Assembly (NCBI RefSeq): GCF_014196515.1
Contig: NZ_JACIDV010000001.1
Span: 496,001-560,000 of the forward strand
Source: Rhizobium skierniewicense
Lineage (GTDB): Bacteria > Pseudomonadota > Alphaproteobacteria > Rhizobiales > Rhizobiaceae
Direction of reading: 5' to 3'
DNA length: 64,000 nucleotides
Under the pieces are notes generated by a model that saw only the letters and a program-made list of their open reading frames with translations, did no database searches and had not been told where the DNA came from. The position numbers were made by a program, and so were the translations under genes. Below are positions 36,172 to 44,496 of this stretch, piece after piece (within the stretch, counting starts at the first letter, position 1; each line of letters opens with the position of its first letter).

Positions 36172-37349
36172 TATAAAGCCTTCGAAAGAGCACGACTGCC
36201 TAAGCGACGGTGTCGTTCTCCATCCGGATTTTCAAGCTGAGGTGCGATGACTTTCACGACACTGGCGGGCAACCATTCAGGCGCAAGATCAACGGCGTAG
36301 AGATCTTGGATACTGCAATTGTAAAGTTGCTCCAGAACCAGTTGAAGAGACAGCTCGGTGGATTTTGCACTCAGAATGGGAAGGTCGGTGAGCTTTTTGG
36401 ATGGGCACGTAGCCAGCGCCGCGACAGTCATCAGGTCTGCGTGCCGGGAAAAAACATCTGGTAGCAAGTCGTCTCTTGCACCAGCGATGAACGTGATCCG
36501 AGACTGGGCGGCCTCTGTAATGGCTCTTATTGCTGCAATGGCCGGCGAAGTGGAGGCACCAGCGCCGTAAGTGATGTCAACATGGCGGATGGAGCGGGTG
36601 TTTGCTCGGTTTTTGGGACCCATCAACGCTACAATGCACGGTATCCGTAAATCCGTCGTGATGTCGAACAAGACGATATCCAGACCCGCATGTGAGATTT
36701 TGGCCAGTGCGTTCCGCAGTGTTGGTTCCGCAATCGCATTCGTGTCGATGGATGATGTGTATCGTTTTGTTGCCGGAGTCGCATGCCACAGCGTCAGCGC
36801 GTCACGCTCCACCCTTTCCAGCAAACCGTGGAGCACGGCTTCGTCACGCGTATTGCCGGAGGCGAGGCCATCGGACGATTGCCAATATCGTGGCGATGTC
36901 ACGGTCCGGTCGAGATGCACAGCATCGAACGGTACCCATATCTCGTGGCCCGTCAACAGATGCTGAGCGCGTGCCCAATTGATATCTTCGCTTGGTGATA
37001 CCGGCTTTGCGTGCGGCGAGAGCAGACTTTCGAGGGTATCCGTGGCGTGTCCGGAAGCTTGCAACGTCTGCCGGCTCGTAACGAGCAACTGGCAAGCTGG
37101 ATTTGTCGCCACCGATCGCTCGATTGCCTCCATCGCAGCCGATGTTTTCGCGGCATTGTCATCCATACCCTTACCTTGGGCGATAACGATTGCTTTTGCA
37201 TTCGGGGAAAATGCGCACCAGACAGGAATACCGATATCATCGAGATCCGTCTGCCGGCCCAATCTGGTGATGCCGAGCCGACGAAGAAAAGGCGAAACCC
37301 TTTCAAGGGTTTCGCCCGCAGAACACGCGCGATAATTATCGAGTTGCAA
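36171..37349 (-). CDS. YcaO-family cyclodehydratase/thioamide synthase
   Basis: The 392-residue YcaO-domain protein shows the ATP/Mg motifs in order: KTSAAMEAIERSV (about 68-80, SxxxEAxER), GNTRDEAVLHGLLERVERDA (165-184, ExxER) and RAITEAAQSRITFIAG (275-290). YcaO enzymes phosphorylate a backbone amide oxygen so that a Cys/Ser/Thr side chain or sulfide can attack it. The C terminus (ending GSRALSKAL) lacks the Pro-rich tail of classical azole-forming YcaO proteins, fitting a TfuA-dependent enzyme. The start is a TTG two bases after the upstream small gene; no better in-frame start lies before the conserved region. It is the fourth gene of a five-gene operon. Confidence 0.9.
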   Translation of the reverse strand: MQLDNYRACSAGETLERVSPFLRRLGITRLGRQTDLDDIGIPVWCAFSPNAKAIVIAQGKGMDDNAAKTSAAMEAIERSVATNPACQLLVTSRQTLQASGHATDTLESLLSPHAKPVSPSEDINWARAQHLLTGHEIWVPFDAVHLDRTVTSPRYWQSSDGLASGNTRDEAVLHGLLERVERDALTLWHATPATKRYTSSIDTNAIAEPTLRNALAKISHAGLDIVLFDITTDLRIPCIVALMGPKNRANTRSIRHVDITYGAGASTSPAIAAIRAITEAAQSRITFIAGARDDLLPDVFSRHADLMTVAALATCPSKKLTDLPILSAKSTELSLQLVLEQLYNCSIQDLYAVDLAPEWLPASVVKVIAPQLENPDGERHRRLGSRALSKAL

Positions 37350-37351
37350 GA

Positions 37352-37576
37352 TCAGCCGTTATCTTCGTGAATGCCGCCTGCACCCAAGGTGTCAGCAGAA
37401 GCCGAGATCGCGAAATTGACACCCTTGGTTATCGCAACACCCGATGCACGCAGGGATGCCGCCTTTTCCAGCTCCCCGGTCAAGGGTTCTTTGACGGCGG
37501 TGATCGTGCCAGATTGAAAATCCACCAGCCAAAGACCCTCTTCACCCTCAATCCCCAGAATAACTGCTTGTGCCAT
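37352..37576 (-). CDS. small protein (74 aa) directly upstream of YcaO; alternative RiPP precursor
   Basis: I do not recognise the family. The 74-residue protein starts MAQAVILGIEGEEGLWLVDF, probably two beta-strands, has a charged middle (GELEKAASLRASGVAITKG), and ends NFAISASADTLGAGGIHEDN-Gly. There is no Cys, but the tail is rich in Ser, Thr, Ala and Gly. AAGGGA sits five bases before the ATG, the best ribosome-binding site in this operon, as expected for an abundant precursor. It lies 12 bases after the large regulator gene and 2 bases before the YcaO start. It may be the precursor of a YcaO/TfuA-modified peptide, or a leader-recognition partner for the 78-residue protein at 35120. Coding status is likely, role unknown. 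Confidence 0.65.
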   Translation of the reverse strand: MAQAVILGIEGEEGLWLVDFQSGTITAVKEPLTGELEKAASLRASGVAITKGVNFAISASADTLGAGGIHEDNG

Positions 37577-37588
37577 AGAATCCCTTGC

Positions 37589-39382
37589 CTAAAATCCGGC
37601 CCGCTTGAGGCCGTCTCGATACAATTCGGTCTGCCATTGCTCCTTGTGGGGAATGACAGCCAGCCAGCGCTCCAAATCAAAATTCGGATTGTCTTCAAAG
37701 ACTTTTGCACGATAAGCGCGAGCCTTATCAACCTCTCCCAGCATGCCGCAAGAGGCCGCAGCAAGCCGGGACGCCGCCCGCTTGTTGCTCATTTTGTCGA
37801 TATAAGCCAGCGCCTGATCATAGTCCTGTAAAAAGTAGCTGGCACCTGCTGCCGTCCAAAAATAGATATCCGGCGATATGGGATTGAGAGAGATTGCATG
37901 GTTGATTTTGATCATCGCACTGGCGGGATCGCTGGCATGGATCAGACTGTCGGCATGACTGGCCAGTACATCGGCATATTGCGGGCTGAGGCTTTCAGCC
38001 TGTGAAAGCGCGGCTAGGCTCTCATCGATATTTCCCATGAAAAGGCGGCTCACACCCAGCTCCTTGAACCCGCTGGCAAATTCGCCGTTTTCCTTGATGG
38101 CGCAGTCGGCAAAATACTGCGCTTTCGCGAGGAGTTCGTCATCGCACCTCGCCGTCACCAACCACTCCATGGTGAGTGTGCGCGACATGGCCGCAAGCGC
38201 TTCGGGCAGGTCATTCCCATGCTCCAGCGCTTCTTTGAAGTATTTTCGGGCACGTCGGATCGAGGGAAGGCTGACGCTGGAAAGAGTTTGCAGACCTTTG
38301 AGATAGAGGAAGTAAGCCTCGGGCCTGCGCGAAAAATCGCCGACTGCGCCCTGATGCAAACCTATTCTGGACATCAATTCGCGCTGGATTGCCAGCGCGA
38401 TCGTTTCCCGATGGGATGCGATCAAGAAAGGAGCTAATTCGAAACGGTCTGCCCAGATGATTTCCTCAGTCGGTGTGAAAATCAGCTGGAAGAACAGTTG
38501 GTTGTCAGTTCGCCTGCTGTCGAGTGCATAAACGACATTGTGCTTCTCGAGCACGGCGGCCTTGTCTTTCGATGCCTGTATACGCTCTGACGTGTAGGGT
38601 GCGACAACCGAAACCAGATGGCTGCTGCAAAGCCCAATCGTCAAATCTTCTATCAATGCATTTGCAATCGATCCATCCCGGCTCGCCTCTTTAGACGTGT
38701 GAGGAGGAAGGAGAGCAATACGGGGCTGCACCGCTTGGTTCGCAGCGCTTTGTTCCTTCACCGCCAGTAGACGTGGCGTGGACACGATTATCTGCGTGCC
38801 AAGCCCCGACGACAGTTGCTGTCTGACATCGTCATCCTGGGGGTTCGCTTCAAGCAGAAGGACTGCGGCGCGTTTCAGGTCTGCACTGGCTGCGGACCGC
38901 AACGCTGGAGAGCCGGAAATGTCCATGAACAATGAGCGAAGTGTACTCAAAAGCCGCAATCGAACATCTCTGACCCACATGTCGAGCGCTGTCTTTCCTT
39001 CGCCAACAGACGGGAGAAATTGCATGGCGACAGCACCACAGGCTGCGTGAAGGCGCTCCCGCGGCTCAGATATTGTCATGAAGCCAAGGTCGCAGGCCAC
39101 CGTTTTCCGGTTCAGGGACAGGGCGTTGGTGTCGGCAATGATCAGAGGGGCAGGGGCATTCGTCGTCGCGAGCCCAAAACGTCGCAAAGTCGAACGCAGA
39201 TTTGTCAGCGCCGCCTCGCCGTTGCCGGGCCATAAAAGATTGGCGACATCACGTCGTGCAACCGGTCTGCCAATATCAAAAAGATAGGAACAGATGAGCA
39301 AGGCCTGGGTGGAGACGTTTACGACGTTTCCGCTCTCATCTTCCACAGTGCAACGGCCCAATGTGGCCAATCGAAAAACCAT
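37589..39382 (-). CDS. SARP/OmpR-type winged-helix regulator with TolB-like and TPR domains
   Basis: The 597-residue protein begins with a winged helix of the SARP/BTAD type (FRLATLGRCTVEDESGNVV, STQALLICSYLFDIGRPVAR, DVANLLWPGNGEAALTNLRS), about residues 3-95. A middle region (about 220-340, starting PRIALLPPHTSK) resembles the TolB-like nucleotide-cyclase-associated domain found in CadC-type regulators. The rest (about 355-590) is TPR repeats such as PEAYFLYLKGLQTL and AEALSPQYADVLASHADS-like helices. No membrane segment is visible. Such proteins are typically pathway-specific activators. It begins 5 bases after the XRE gene and ends 12 bases before the 74-residue gene, so it probably controls the RiPP operon it belongs to. 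Confidence 0.82.
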   Translation of the reverse strand: MVFRLATLGRCTVEDESGNVVNVSTQALLICSYLFDIGRPVARRDVANLLWPGNGEAALTNLRSTLRRFGLATTNAPAPLIIADTNALSLNRKTVACDLGFMTISEPRERLHAACGAVAMQFLPSVGEGKTALDMWVRDVRLRLLSTLRSLFMDISGSPALRSAASADLKRAAVLLLEANPQDDDVRQQLSSGLGTQIIVSTPRLLAVKEQSAANQAVQPRIALLPPHTSKEASRDGSIANALIEDLTIGLCSSHLVSVVAPYTSERIQASKDKAAVLEKHNVVYALDSRRTDNQLFFQLIFTPTEEIIWADRFELAPFLIASHRETIALAIQRELMSRIGLHQGAVGDFSRRPEAYFLYLKGLQTLSSVSLPSIRRARKYFKEALEHGNDLPEALAAMSRTLTMEWLVTARCDDELLAKAQYFADCAIKENGEFASGFKELGVSRLFMGNIDESLAALSQAESLSPQYADVLASHADSLIHASDPASAMIKINHAISLNPISPDIYFWTAAGASYFLQDYDQALAYIDKMSNKRAASRLAAASCGMLGEVDKARAYRAKVFEDNPNFDLERWLAVIPHKEQWQTELYRDGLKRAGF

Positions 39383-39387
39383 GTCAG

Positions 39388-39822
39388 TTAGTTCACTGGA
39401 GTTACGAAGATTTCTTTGGTTTTCGGAGCGTCTGTCTCGGCGTTCATGCCCAGTGACTGGACGAGTTCGAGAACGCGACGGCGAACGTGAGCGTCCTCTA
39501 TGGCAGAAAACGCCTTTGCAAGGGATCTGCCTTCTTTCGAATTCAGGAACTGGGACAGGGCATTCGGCACCGCCACCGTTCTGTCGTTTCCTGCGTCAGG
39601 AACGCCTTCAAAGAAATAGGAAATATGAACATCCAGCAGTTCCGAGATATGCTGTAACCGGCTGGCACCAACCCGATTTGTGCCCTTCTCATACTTTTGG
39701 ACCTGCTGGAATGTGATTCCAAGTCCGTCACCCAGTTTTTCCTGGCTCAGGCCCAGCATGACGCGACGCATGCGAATACGCGAGCCCACATGTATATCGA
39801 TTGAGTTGGGTGACTTTTTCAT
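39388..39822 (-). CDS. XRE-family regulator, PraR-like
   Basis: The 144-residue protein opens NSIDIHVGSRIRMRRVMLGL, then SQEKLGDGLGITFQQVQKYE and KGTNRVGASRLQHISELLDV, a complete Cro/CI-type helix-turn-helix at about residues 15-72. The first block is nearly the same as in PraR, the rhizobial regulator of quorum sensing and attachment, and in related rhizobial repressors. A C-terminal helical part (LSQFLNSKEGRSLAKAFSAI) completes the family pattern. Here it is the first gene of the XRE / SARP-TPR / small protein / YcaO / TfuA operon rather than a stand-alone gene. It may link peptide production to cell density or surface growth; that is inference from homology. Confidence 0.85.
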   Translation of the reverse strand: MKKSPNSIDIHVGSRIRMRRVMLGLSQEKLGDGLGITFQQVQKYEKGTNRVGASRLQHISELLDVHISYFFEGVPDAGNDRTVAVPNALSQFLNSKEGRSLAKAFSAIEDAHVRRRVLELVQSLGMNAETDAPKTKEIFVTPVN

Positions 39823-39896
39823 GATGATTCGAAACTCCAGAGCATAAGACTTTACCTAATGATTGCCGGAATCTTTAACTGTTCGCAATCGGTGAT

Positions 39897-40090
39897 TGGC
39901 GCGTGGTCGATCAGGACGGGTATTGTAGTCGATGTACTTGTGCAAAGCCGCGGCGATACCAAGGCTGTCATGCATCTGATGCGACAGATTCTCAAGGTGA
40001 AGGATATGCGCCGCGTGTTATGATTACCGACAGGCCGCTGTCTTACGGCGCCGCGAAGAGCGACGTTATGGCCGGGGTAGGCAAATCCAG
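39897..40090 (+). pseudogene. IS6-family transposase remnant, frameshifted
   Basis: Translating in shifting frames gives a continuous IS6/IS26-type DDE segment. WRVVDQDGY starts at 39897; after a frame change comes VVDVLVQSRGDTKAV, followed by HLMRQILKVKDMRRVL with a stop, and then ITDRPLSYGAAKSDVMAGVG to about 40090. The Asp of VDQDG and of ITD correspond to catalytic-region residues of the family. Both ends of the gene are missing and no terminal inverted repeats were found. It marks a past insertion between the YcaO operon and the cellulose genes. No single frame shows it, because of the frame changes. Confidence 0.75.
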
Positions 40091-40098
40091 CGTAGGAT

Positions 40099-40446
40099 TT
40101 ATGTTCGTCCGAGACGCTCAAGCAGAGTGTCTATTTGCTGCGAACTCGGCACTTCCGGCGGGTGGTCCAGCTTTGCACTCTGTCTGTACGCAGGGCTTGT
40201 CGAATACCACTCGATCAATGCGGCAGCCACTTCGATGGCACGTGGATCGTTTTTTTCGACATTATTTTCTTCGCACCAGGCTGTGTGAAATCGATTGATC
40301 TCTTCCAAATCCACAGATGACAGTACGGATGGAGGGTGGTTCGAATAATGCGTATCCATTTGGCACCGGATTTGAGCAGCTTCTGGTAGTGGAGACACAA
40401 CAACTTTGTGAGCACTTTGTTCCCGCGTGGGAACATTGCGTCTCAT
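40099..40446 (-). CDS. hypothetical protein, about 115 aa
   Basis: I do not recognise a named family. The product from ATG 40446 has a basic N terminus (RRNVPTREQSAHK) and then DLEEINRFHTAWCEENNVEK, DPRAIEVAAALIEWYSTSPA and QQIDTLLERLG. This is compact, helical and typical of small conserved rhizobial proteins. A shorter form could start at ATG 40359 (MDTHYSNHPPSVL), just before the best-looking region; neither start has a strong ribosome-binding site. It lies directly beside the IS6 remnant and upstream of nothing on its strand. Codon pattern and composition look coding. Role unknown. Confidence 0.55.
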   Translation of the reverse strand: MRRNVPTREQSAHKVVVSPLPEAAQIRCQMDTHYSNHPPSVLSSVDLEEINRFHTAWCEENNVEKNDPRAIEVAAALIEWYSTSPAYRQSAKLDHPPEVPSSQQIDTLLERLGRT

Positions 40447-40460
40447 ACCTTTCAATTAAA

Positions 40461-40706
40461 TCATATTGCATGGATTAAACGGCCTCGCTCAAGGATCAGT
40501 CGGCTGTCATGCAACGTGACGTCGTGCTGGTGTATTTCAGGTGAGCGTCCTACCGATGTTGAGCTTCGCGATTGTGGCCACGCCGAGCCTTGTAATATCG
40601 CTTCTTGCAGCTTTGCGTCAGAGATGTTGCATGCGGAAAGCACCGGCGCAGAAGAAAGAGCAAGGAAAGGTCCTGCAGCAAAAGCTGCCGTTCTAACGAT
40701 GGTCAT
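40461..40706 (-). CDS. possible small exported protein (81 aa)
   Basis: From ATG 40706 the product begins MTIVRTAAFAAGPFLALSSA, which reads as a signal peptide, with Cys27 in VLSAC resembling a lipobox or a mature-chain cysteine. ISDAKLQEAILQ follows, then a polar tail of about 40 residues without recognisable pattern. No ribosome-binding site is obvious, and the second half looks less protein-like, so this may be a degraded small secreted-protein gene. The nearest neighbours are the hypothetical gene at 40099 (same strand) and bcsN (opposite strand). Confidence 0.35.
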   Translation of the reverse strand: MTIVRTAAFAAGPFLALSSAPVLSACNISDAKLQEAILQGSAWPQSRSSTSVGRSPEIHQHDVTLHDSRLILERGRLIHAI

Positions 40707-41141
40707 ATAATAGGTTCGATCGGCGGTTTTTTTGCTTCGACCTCGTGGTGTAAAGCGCGTAGTCCGAAAAGAGCACACCGCGTGACGCTCCCATCATGCT
40801 ATCAGGACGAGCTATGTCTTATTTTGTTCCACTTTCCACAGTGGTTTGTTCTGCTGTAGTATAATTTTATCGACGAATTCTAGCTATCATTTTGAATTAT
40901 ATAAAGAGTATTTATCTACATGAGATTGAATGGCGCCAATGGTGCAGCTTTTGAGTTAAGTCTTTTTTCAGTTGCGACCAATGCAGTGCGCTCAAAGCGT
41001 CTATGAGAGAAGCAAGCTGCTATTTGCGGCAGTAAAAATCAGTGGAGGCGTGCTGTTTTCCAGGGTCAGTCTTTATGGTTTACTACATAATGTTATTGAA
41101 ACATTGATTGCTAAATCAACGTCCTCGCGTATTCCATAGCC
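40707..41141. other. 435-base A+T-rich region upstream of bcsN
   Basis: This stretch should hold the promoter of the cellulose operon. A TATAAT-like box (TAGTATAAT, about 40856-40865) is present, but no well-spaced -35 partner is clear. The region from about 40850 to 41120 is strongly A+T-rich with several TTGA and AATT runs. I saw no RNA gene or clear repeat. A transcription start cannot be fixed by eye. Confidence 0.4.
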
Positions 41142-42188
41142 ATGGTTTGGTCAAATATGATTCGGTATGCTTGCGGCCTTGCCAGCATCGGTAGGGTGGC
41201 GGGTGCGGCAGCGAAAAACAGCGCTGCCTTTGTTCTATTGTCTGGTATGGCCGTGGTGCTGTCGGGATGTAATAATCCTGGAGGCGTCAGGCCTTCCGGC
41301 GCGCCTAAGATGCTGCCGCCGGAAGAGGCGCTCATTTTTCCTCCTCCCGGTGGCCCCGAAGTGATCGGTGTCATCAGCCGAACCTTTTCCAATGCCGTTC
41401 AGCAGGAGGTTCTCTTGCGCGCCGATGCCCGGACGCCGGGGCAGAATTTCCTCAAGATCGAACTTTTCGGGCCGCAGCGCGCCGAAGATACGGGCAAGGA
41501 CGGATTGTCCAGCGGCAGCTTGCGAGCGTCGACCATTTCGCGCGAGATTCGATCCGCTTTCCCTGGTGCCAGTCTGGCGACCTCCGCCGAATATTTGCAG
41601 AATGCCTATGGCGCGTTTTCCTATGCATCCGGCAAGGGCTCGAGCGATGACATGTGTATCTACGCATGGCAACATATTCGCTCGCCAGAAGATATGCGGC
41701 AGGGTTTCAAGAACCTTGGGCGCATCAATGTCACGCTGCGGCTTTGCCAGTCAGGTGTCACCGCGCGAGATTTGCTGACTGTCATGTACAATTACACCAT
41801 TACGGGCAGCTATGATGCAGAGGGCTGGAACCCTTACGGTACGGCGCAGAAGCCGCCGGATGGTATGGGGCGCTCGGGCAATCCGATCTATCCGGTTACG
41901 GCAAATGACAATCCCATGCAGCCTGGACTTCAAACGCCGTCTCGACAGCCTGTTCAAGAGAGCCGTCCTGTAGCGCGTGCAGCTGTGGCGCAGCCGCAAC
42001 GGTTACTACAGCCGATCTCCAATCCGGCACCGTCGCGCGTGGTCATTCCGTCGCCATCCGCTGTGTCTCCTACACCCGCTCGCCCGGATGATGTGTCGAG
42101 ACAGGGCGAGCGTGCGCCAACGAAACGTGTCGTCATCCCGTCACCCGACTGTGCGACTTCAGGGCGGGGTGCCCAGGGATGTACGTAA
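41142..42188 (+). CDS. bcsN: cellulose biosynthesis protein BcsN (lipoprotein)
   Basis: The 348-residue protein matches the rhizobial BcsN found in front of bcsA. A signal segment AAFVLLSGMAVVLSGC ends in a lipobox with Cys at about residue 43. It is followed by a Pro-rich linker with LPPEEALIFPPPGGPEVIGV and a globular part including EVLLRADARTPGQNFLKIEL, DDMCIYAWQHIRSPEDMRQG and VTARDLLTVMYNYTITGSYD. The last 90 residues are Pro-, Ser- and Arg-rich with a repeated RVVIPSPSA / RVVIPSPDC unit. It is probably anchored in a membrane on the periplasmic side. The start is uncertain (41142 or 41157). Its precise role in cellulose export is not established. Confidence 0.85.
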   Translation: MVWSNMIRYACGLASIGRVAGAAAKNSAAFVLLSGMAVVLSGCNNPGGVRPSGAPKMLPPEEALIFPPPGGPEVIGVISRTFSNAVQQEVLLRADARTPGQNFLKIELFGPQRAEDTGKDGLSSGSLRASTISREIRSAFPGASLATSAEYLQNAYGAFSYASGKGSSDDMCIYAWQHIRSPEDMRQGFKNLGRINVTLRLCQSGVTARDLLTVMYNYTITGSYDAEGWNPYGTAQKPPDGMGRSGNPIYPVTANDNPMQPGLQTPSRQPVQESRPVARAAVAQPQRLLQPISNPAPSRVVIPSPSAVSPTPARPDDVSRQGERAPTKRVVIPSPDCATSGRGAQGCT

Positions 42189-42300
42189 CCAGTTTAAGGT
42201 CATGCTGTCCAAATGCGTGTCGACGCGTGATGGCTACAGGGCTGTAACTCTTTAATTTGAGGCATGTGGCCTCTCGTCGAATTGAAAGCAAGGTTTGCAG

Positions 42301-44496
42301 ATGAGCAAGGCCATCTCCGTCATCGTCTGGGTGCTCGTCTCGGTCTGCGTTTTGGTCATCGTGACTTTGCCGGTCAGCTTGCAGACCCATCTGATTGCCA
42401 CCGCGATTTCGCTGGTGCTGCTGGCCACGATCAAATCGCTGAACGGAAAAGGCGCGTGGCGACTGATCGGCCTCGGTTTCGGCACGGCGATTGTGTTGCG
42501 CTACGTTTACTGGCGCACCACCAGCACCCTGCCGCCGATCAACCAGCTTGAAAACTTCATTCCCGGCTTTTTGCTGTATCTGGCGGAAATGTACAGCGTG
42601 TTAATGCTGGCTTTAAGCCTCGTGATCGTGTCAATGCCGCTGCCATCACGAAAGTCGCGACCCGGTTCACCCGGCTATCTGCCAACGGTCGATATATTCG
42701 TGCCGACCTATAACGAGGACGCCGTCCTGCTTGCCAACACGCTTGCGGCTGCCAAGAATATCGACTACCCCGCAGACAAGTTCACTGTCTGGCTTTTGGA
42801 TGATGGCGGCACGGTCCAGAAACGGAATGCCTCCAACGTGTTGGAAGCGCAGGCAGCCGCACGCCGCCACGAAGAGCTGAAGCAGCTCTGTGCCGATCTG
42901 GGCGTTAATTATCTGACCCGTGGTCGCAATGCGCATGCAAAGGCTGGAAATCTGAACAATGGCCTCGAGCATTCTACCGGTGAACTCATCACCGTGTTCG
43001 ATGCGGATCATGCGCCCGCTCGCGATTTCCTTCTCGAAACGGTGGGATATTTTGAAGAGGACGACAGGCTTTTCCTTGTCCAGACTCCGCACTTCTTCCT
43101 CAACCCAGATCCGATCGAGCGAAATCTGCGCACATTCGAGACGATGCCAAGTGAAAATGAGATGTTTTACGGCATCATTCAACGTGGTCTGGACAAGTGG
43201 AACGGCGCGTTCTTTTGCGGTTCTGCAGCTGTCTTGCGCCGCCTTGCGCTGAAAGAAACCAACGGATTCAGCGGCGTCAGCATTACGGAAGATTGCGAAA
43301 CAGCGCTCGCCCTCCATTCACGCGGCTGGCATAGCCTCTATGTCGACAAACCGTTGATCGCAGGGCTCCAGCCAGCGACCTTCGCCAGCTTCATAGGCCA
43401 GCGAAGCCGCTGGGCGCAAGGAATGATGCAGATTCTGATCTTTCGCCAACCGCTGTTTCGTCGAGGACTCTCGTTCACGCAGCGTCTTTGCTATATGTCA
43501 TCGACGCTGTTCTGGCTGTTTCCTTTCCCACGGACAATCTTTCTGTTTGCGCCGTTGTTCTATCTGTTTTTCGATCTTCAGATTTTCGTCGCGTCCGGCG
43601 GCGAGTTCCTGGCCTACACGGCGGCATACATGCTCGTGAACCTGATGATGCAGAATTTTCTCTACGGCAGTTTCCGATGGCCTTGGATATCTGAGCTCTA
43701 TGAATATGTGCAGACTGTGCATCTTCTGCCCGCTGTCGTTTCGGTGATCTTCAATCCCTCGAAACCCACCTTCAAGGTCACGGCCAAAGATGAGTCAATC
43801 AGCGAGGCCCGTCTTTCCGAAATCAGCCGGCCATTCTTCGTGATCTTTGGTGTGCTTGTGATCGCCATGATTTTCGCGATCTATCGCATTTACGCAGAGC
43901 CCTATAAGGCCGATGTGACGCTGGTGGTGGGTGGCTGGAACCTGCTCAATATCATCTTCGCGGGCTGCGCACTCGGCGTTGTGTCGGAGCGGAGTGAAAA
44001 ATCCGCGTCGCGTCGCGTTACCGTGAAGCGGCGCTGCGAACTGCAAGTTGGCGATAGCGACGCGTGGTTGCCTGCGACCGTGGAAAACGTCTCCGTGCAC
44101 GGCATGCTCATTCACATTTTTGATTCCGGGCTGGTTCCCGTTGAAAAGGGAACGACCGCCACCATTCGCGTCAAGCCGCATAGCGAAGGCGTGCCGGAAA
44201 CGATGGGTATCAACATCGTTCGCTCCGTCAAGCAGGATGGTTTTATCTCGGTGGGTAGCACATTCTCGCCCCAGAAGGCGGTGGATCACCGGCTGATCGC
44301 GGATCTCATTTTTGCCAACTCGGAGCAGTGGAGTGAGATTCAACGCGTTCGCAGAAAAAATCCAGGCCTCATCAAGGGCACGGTGACGTTCATGGTCATC
44401 GCGATCTTCCAGACGCAACGCGGCCTCTATTATTTCTTCCGTTCCCTCAAACCGGAACGGCAAACGAAGCCGGCATTGGGAGCGCCGAAACCATGA
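42301..44496 (+). CDS. bcsA: cellulose synthase catalytic subunit (BcsA/CelA)
   Basis: The 731-residue inner-membrane GT2 enzyme polymerises UDP-glucose to beta-1,4-glucan and threads it through its own membrane channel. Catalytic motifs are visible: Asp167-Asp168-Gly-Gly, Asp234-Ala-Asp236, Thr329-Glu-Asp331 and Gln367-Arg-Ser-Arg370-Trp371. N-terminal and central membrane helices flank the domain. The C-terminal PilZ domain has the Asn596-x-Ser598-x-x-Gly601 motif, but the upstream basic motif reads K567-SAS-R571 rather than a clear RxxxR. In Agrobacterium the gene is called celA. The ATG at 42301 follows AAGG; bcsB overlaps its stop by four bases. Control by cyclic di-GMP is expected from the family. 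Confidence 0.95.
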   Translation: MSKAISVIVWVLVSVCVLVIVTLPVSLQTHLIATAISLVLLATIKSLNGKGAWRLIGLGFGTAIVLRYVYWRTTSTLPPINQLENFIPGFLLYLAEMYSVLMLALSLVIVSMPLPSRKSRPGSPGYLPTVDIFVPTYNEDAVLLANTLAAAKNIDYPADKFTVWLLDDGGTVQKRNASNVLEAQAAARRHEELKQLCADLGVNYLTRGRNAHAKAGNLNNGLEHSTGELITVFDADHAPARDFLLETVGYFEEDDRLFLVQTPHFFLNPDPIERNLRTFETMPSENEMFYGIIQRGLDKWNGAFFCGSAAVLRRLALKETNGFSGVSITEDCETALALHSRGWHSLYVDKPLIAGLQPATFASFIGQRSRWAQGMMQILIFRQPLFRRGLSFTQRLCYMSSTLFWLFPFPRTIFLFAPLFYLFFDLQIFVASGGEFLAYTAAYMLVNLMMQNFLYGSFRWPWISELYEYVQTVHLLPAVVSVIFNPSKPTFKVTAKDESISEARLSEISRPFFVIFGVLVIAMIFAIYRIYAEPYKADVTLVVGGWNLLNIIFAGCALGVVSERSEKSASRRVTVKRRCELQVGDSDAWLPATVENVSVHGMLIHIFDSGLVPVEKGTTATIRVKPHSEGVPETMGINIVRSVKQDGFISVGSTFSPQKAVDHRLIADLIFANSEQWSEIQRVRRKNPGLIKGTVTFMVIAIFQTQRGLYYFFRSLKPERQTKPALGAPKP

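Noticed and set aside
39852-40121. 89-codon leftward frame next to the XRE gene
   Set aside because: It is antisense to the IS6-family transposase remnant, which explains the region better.
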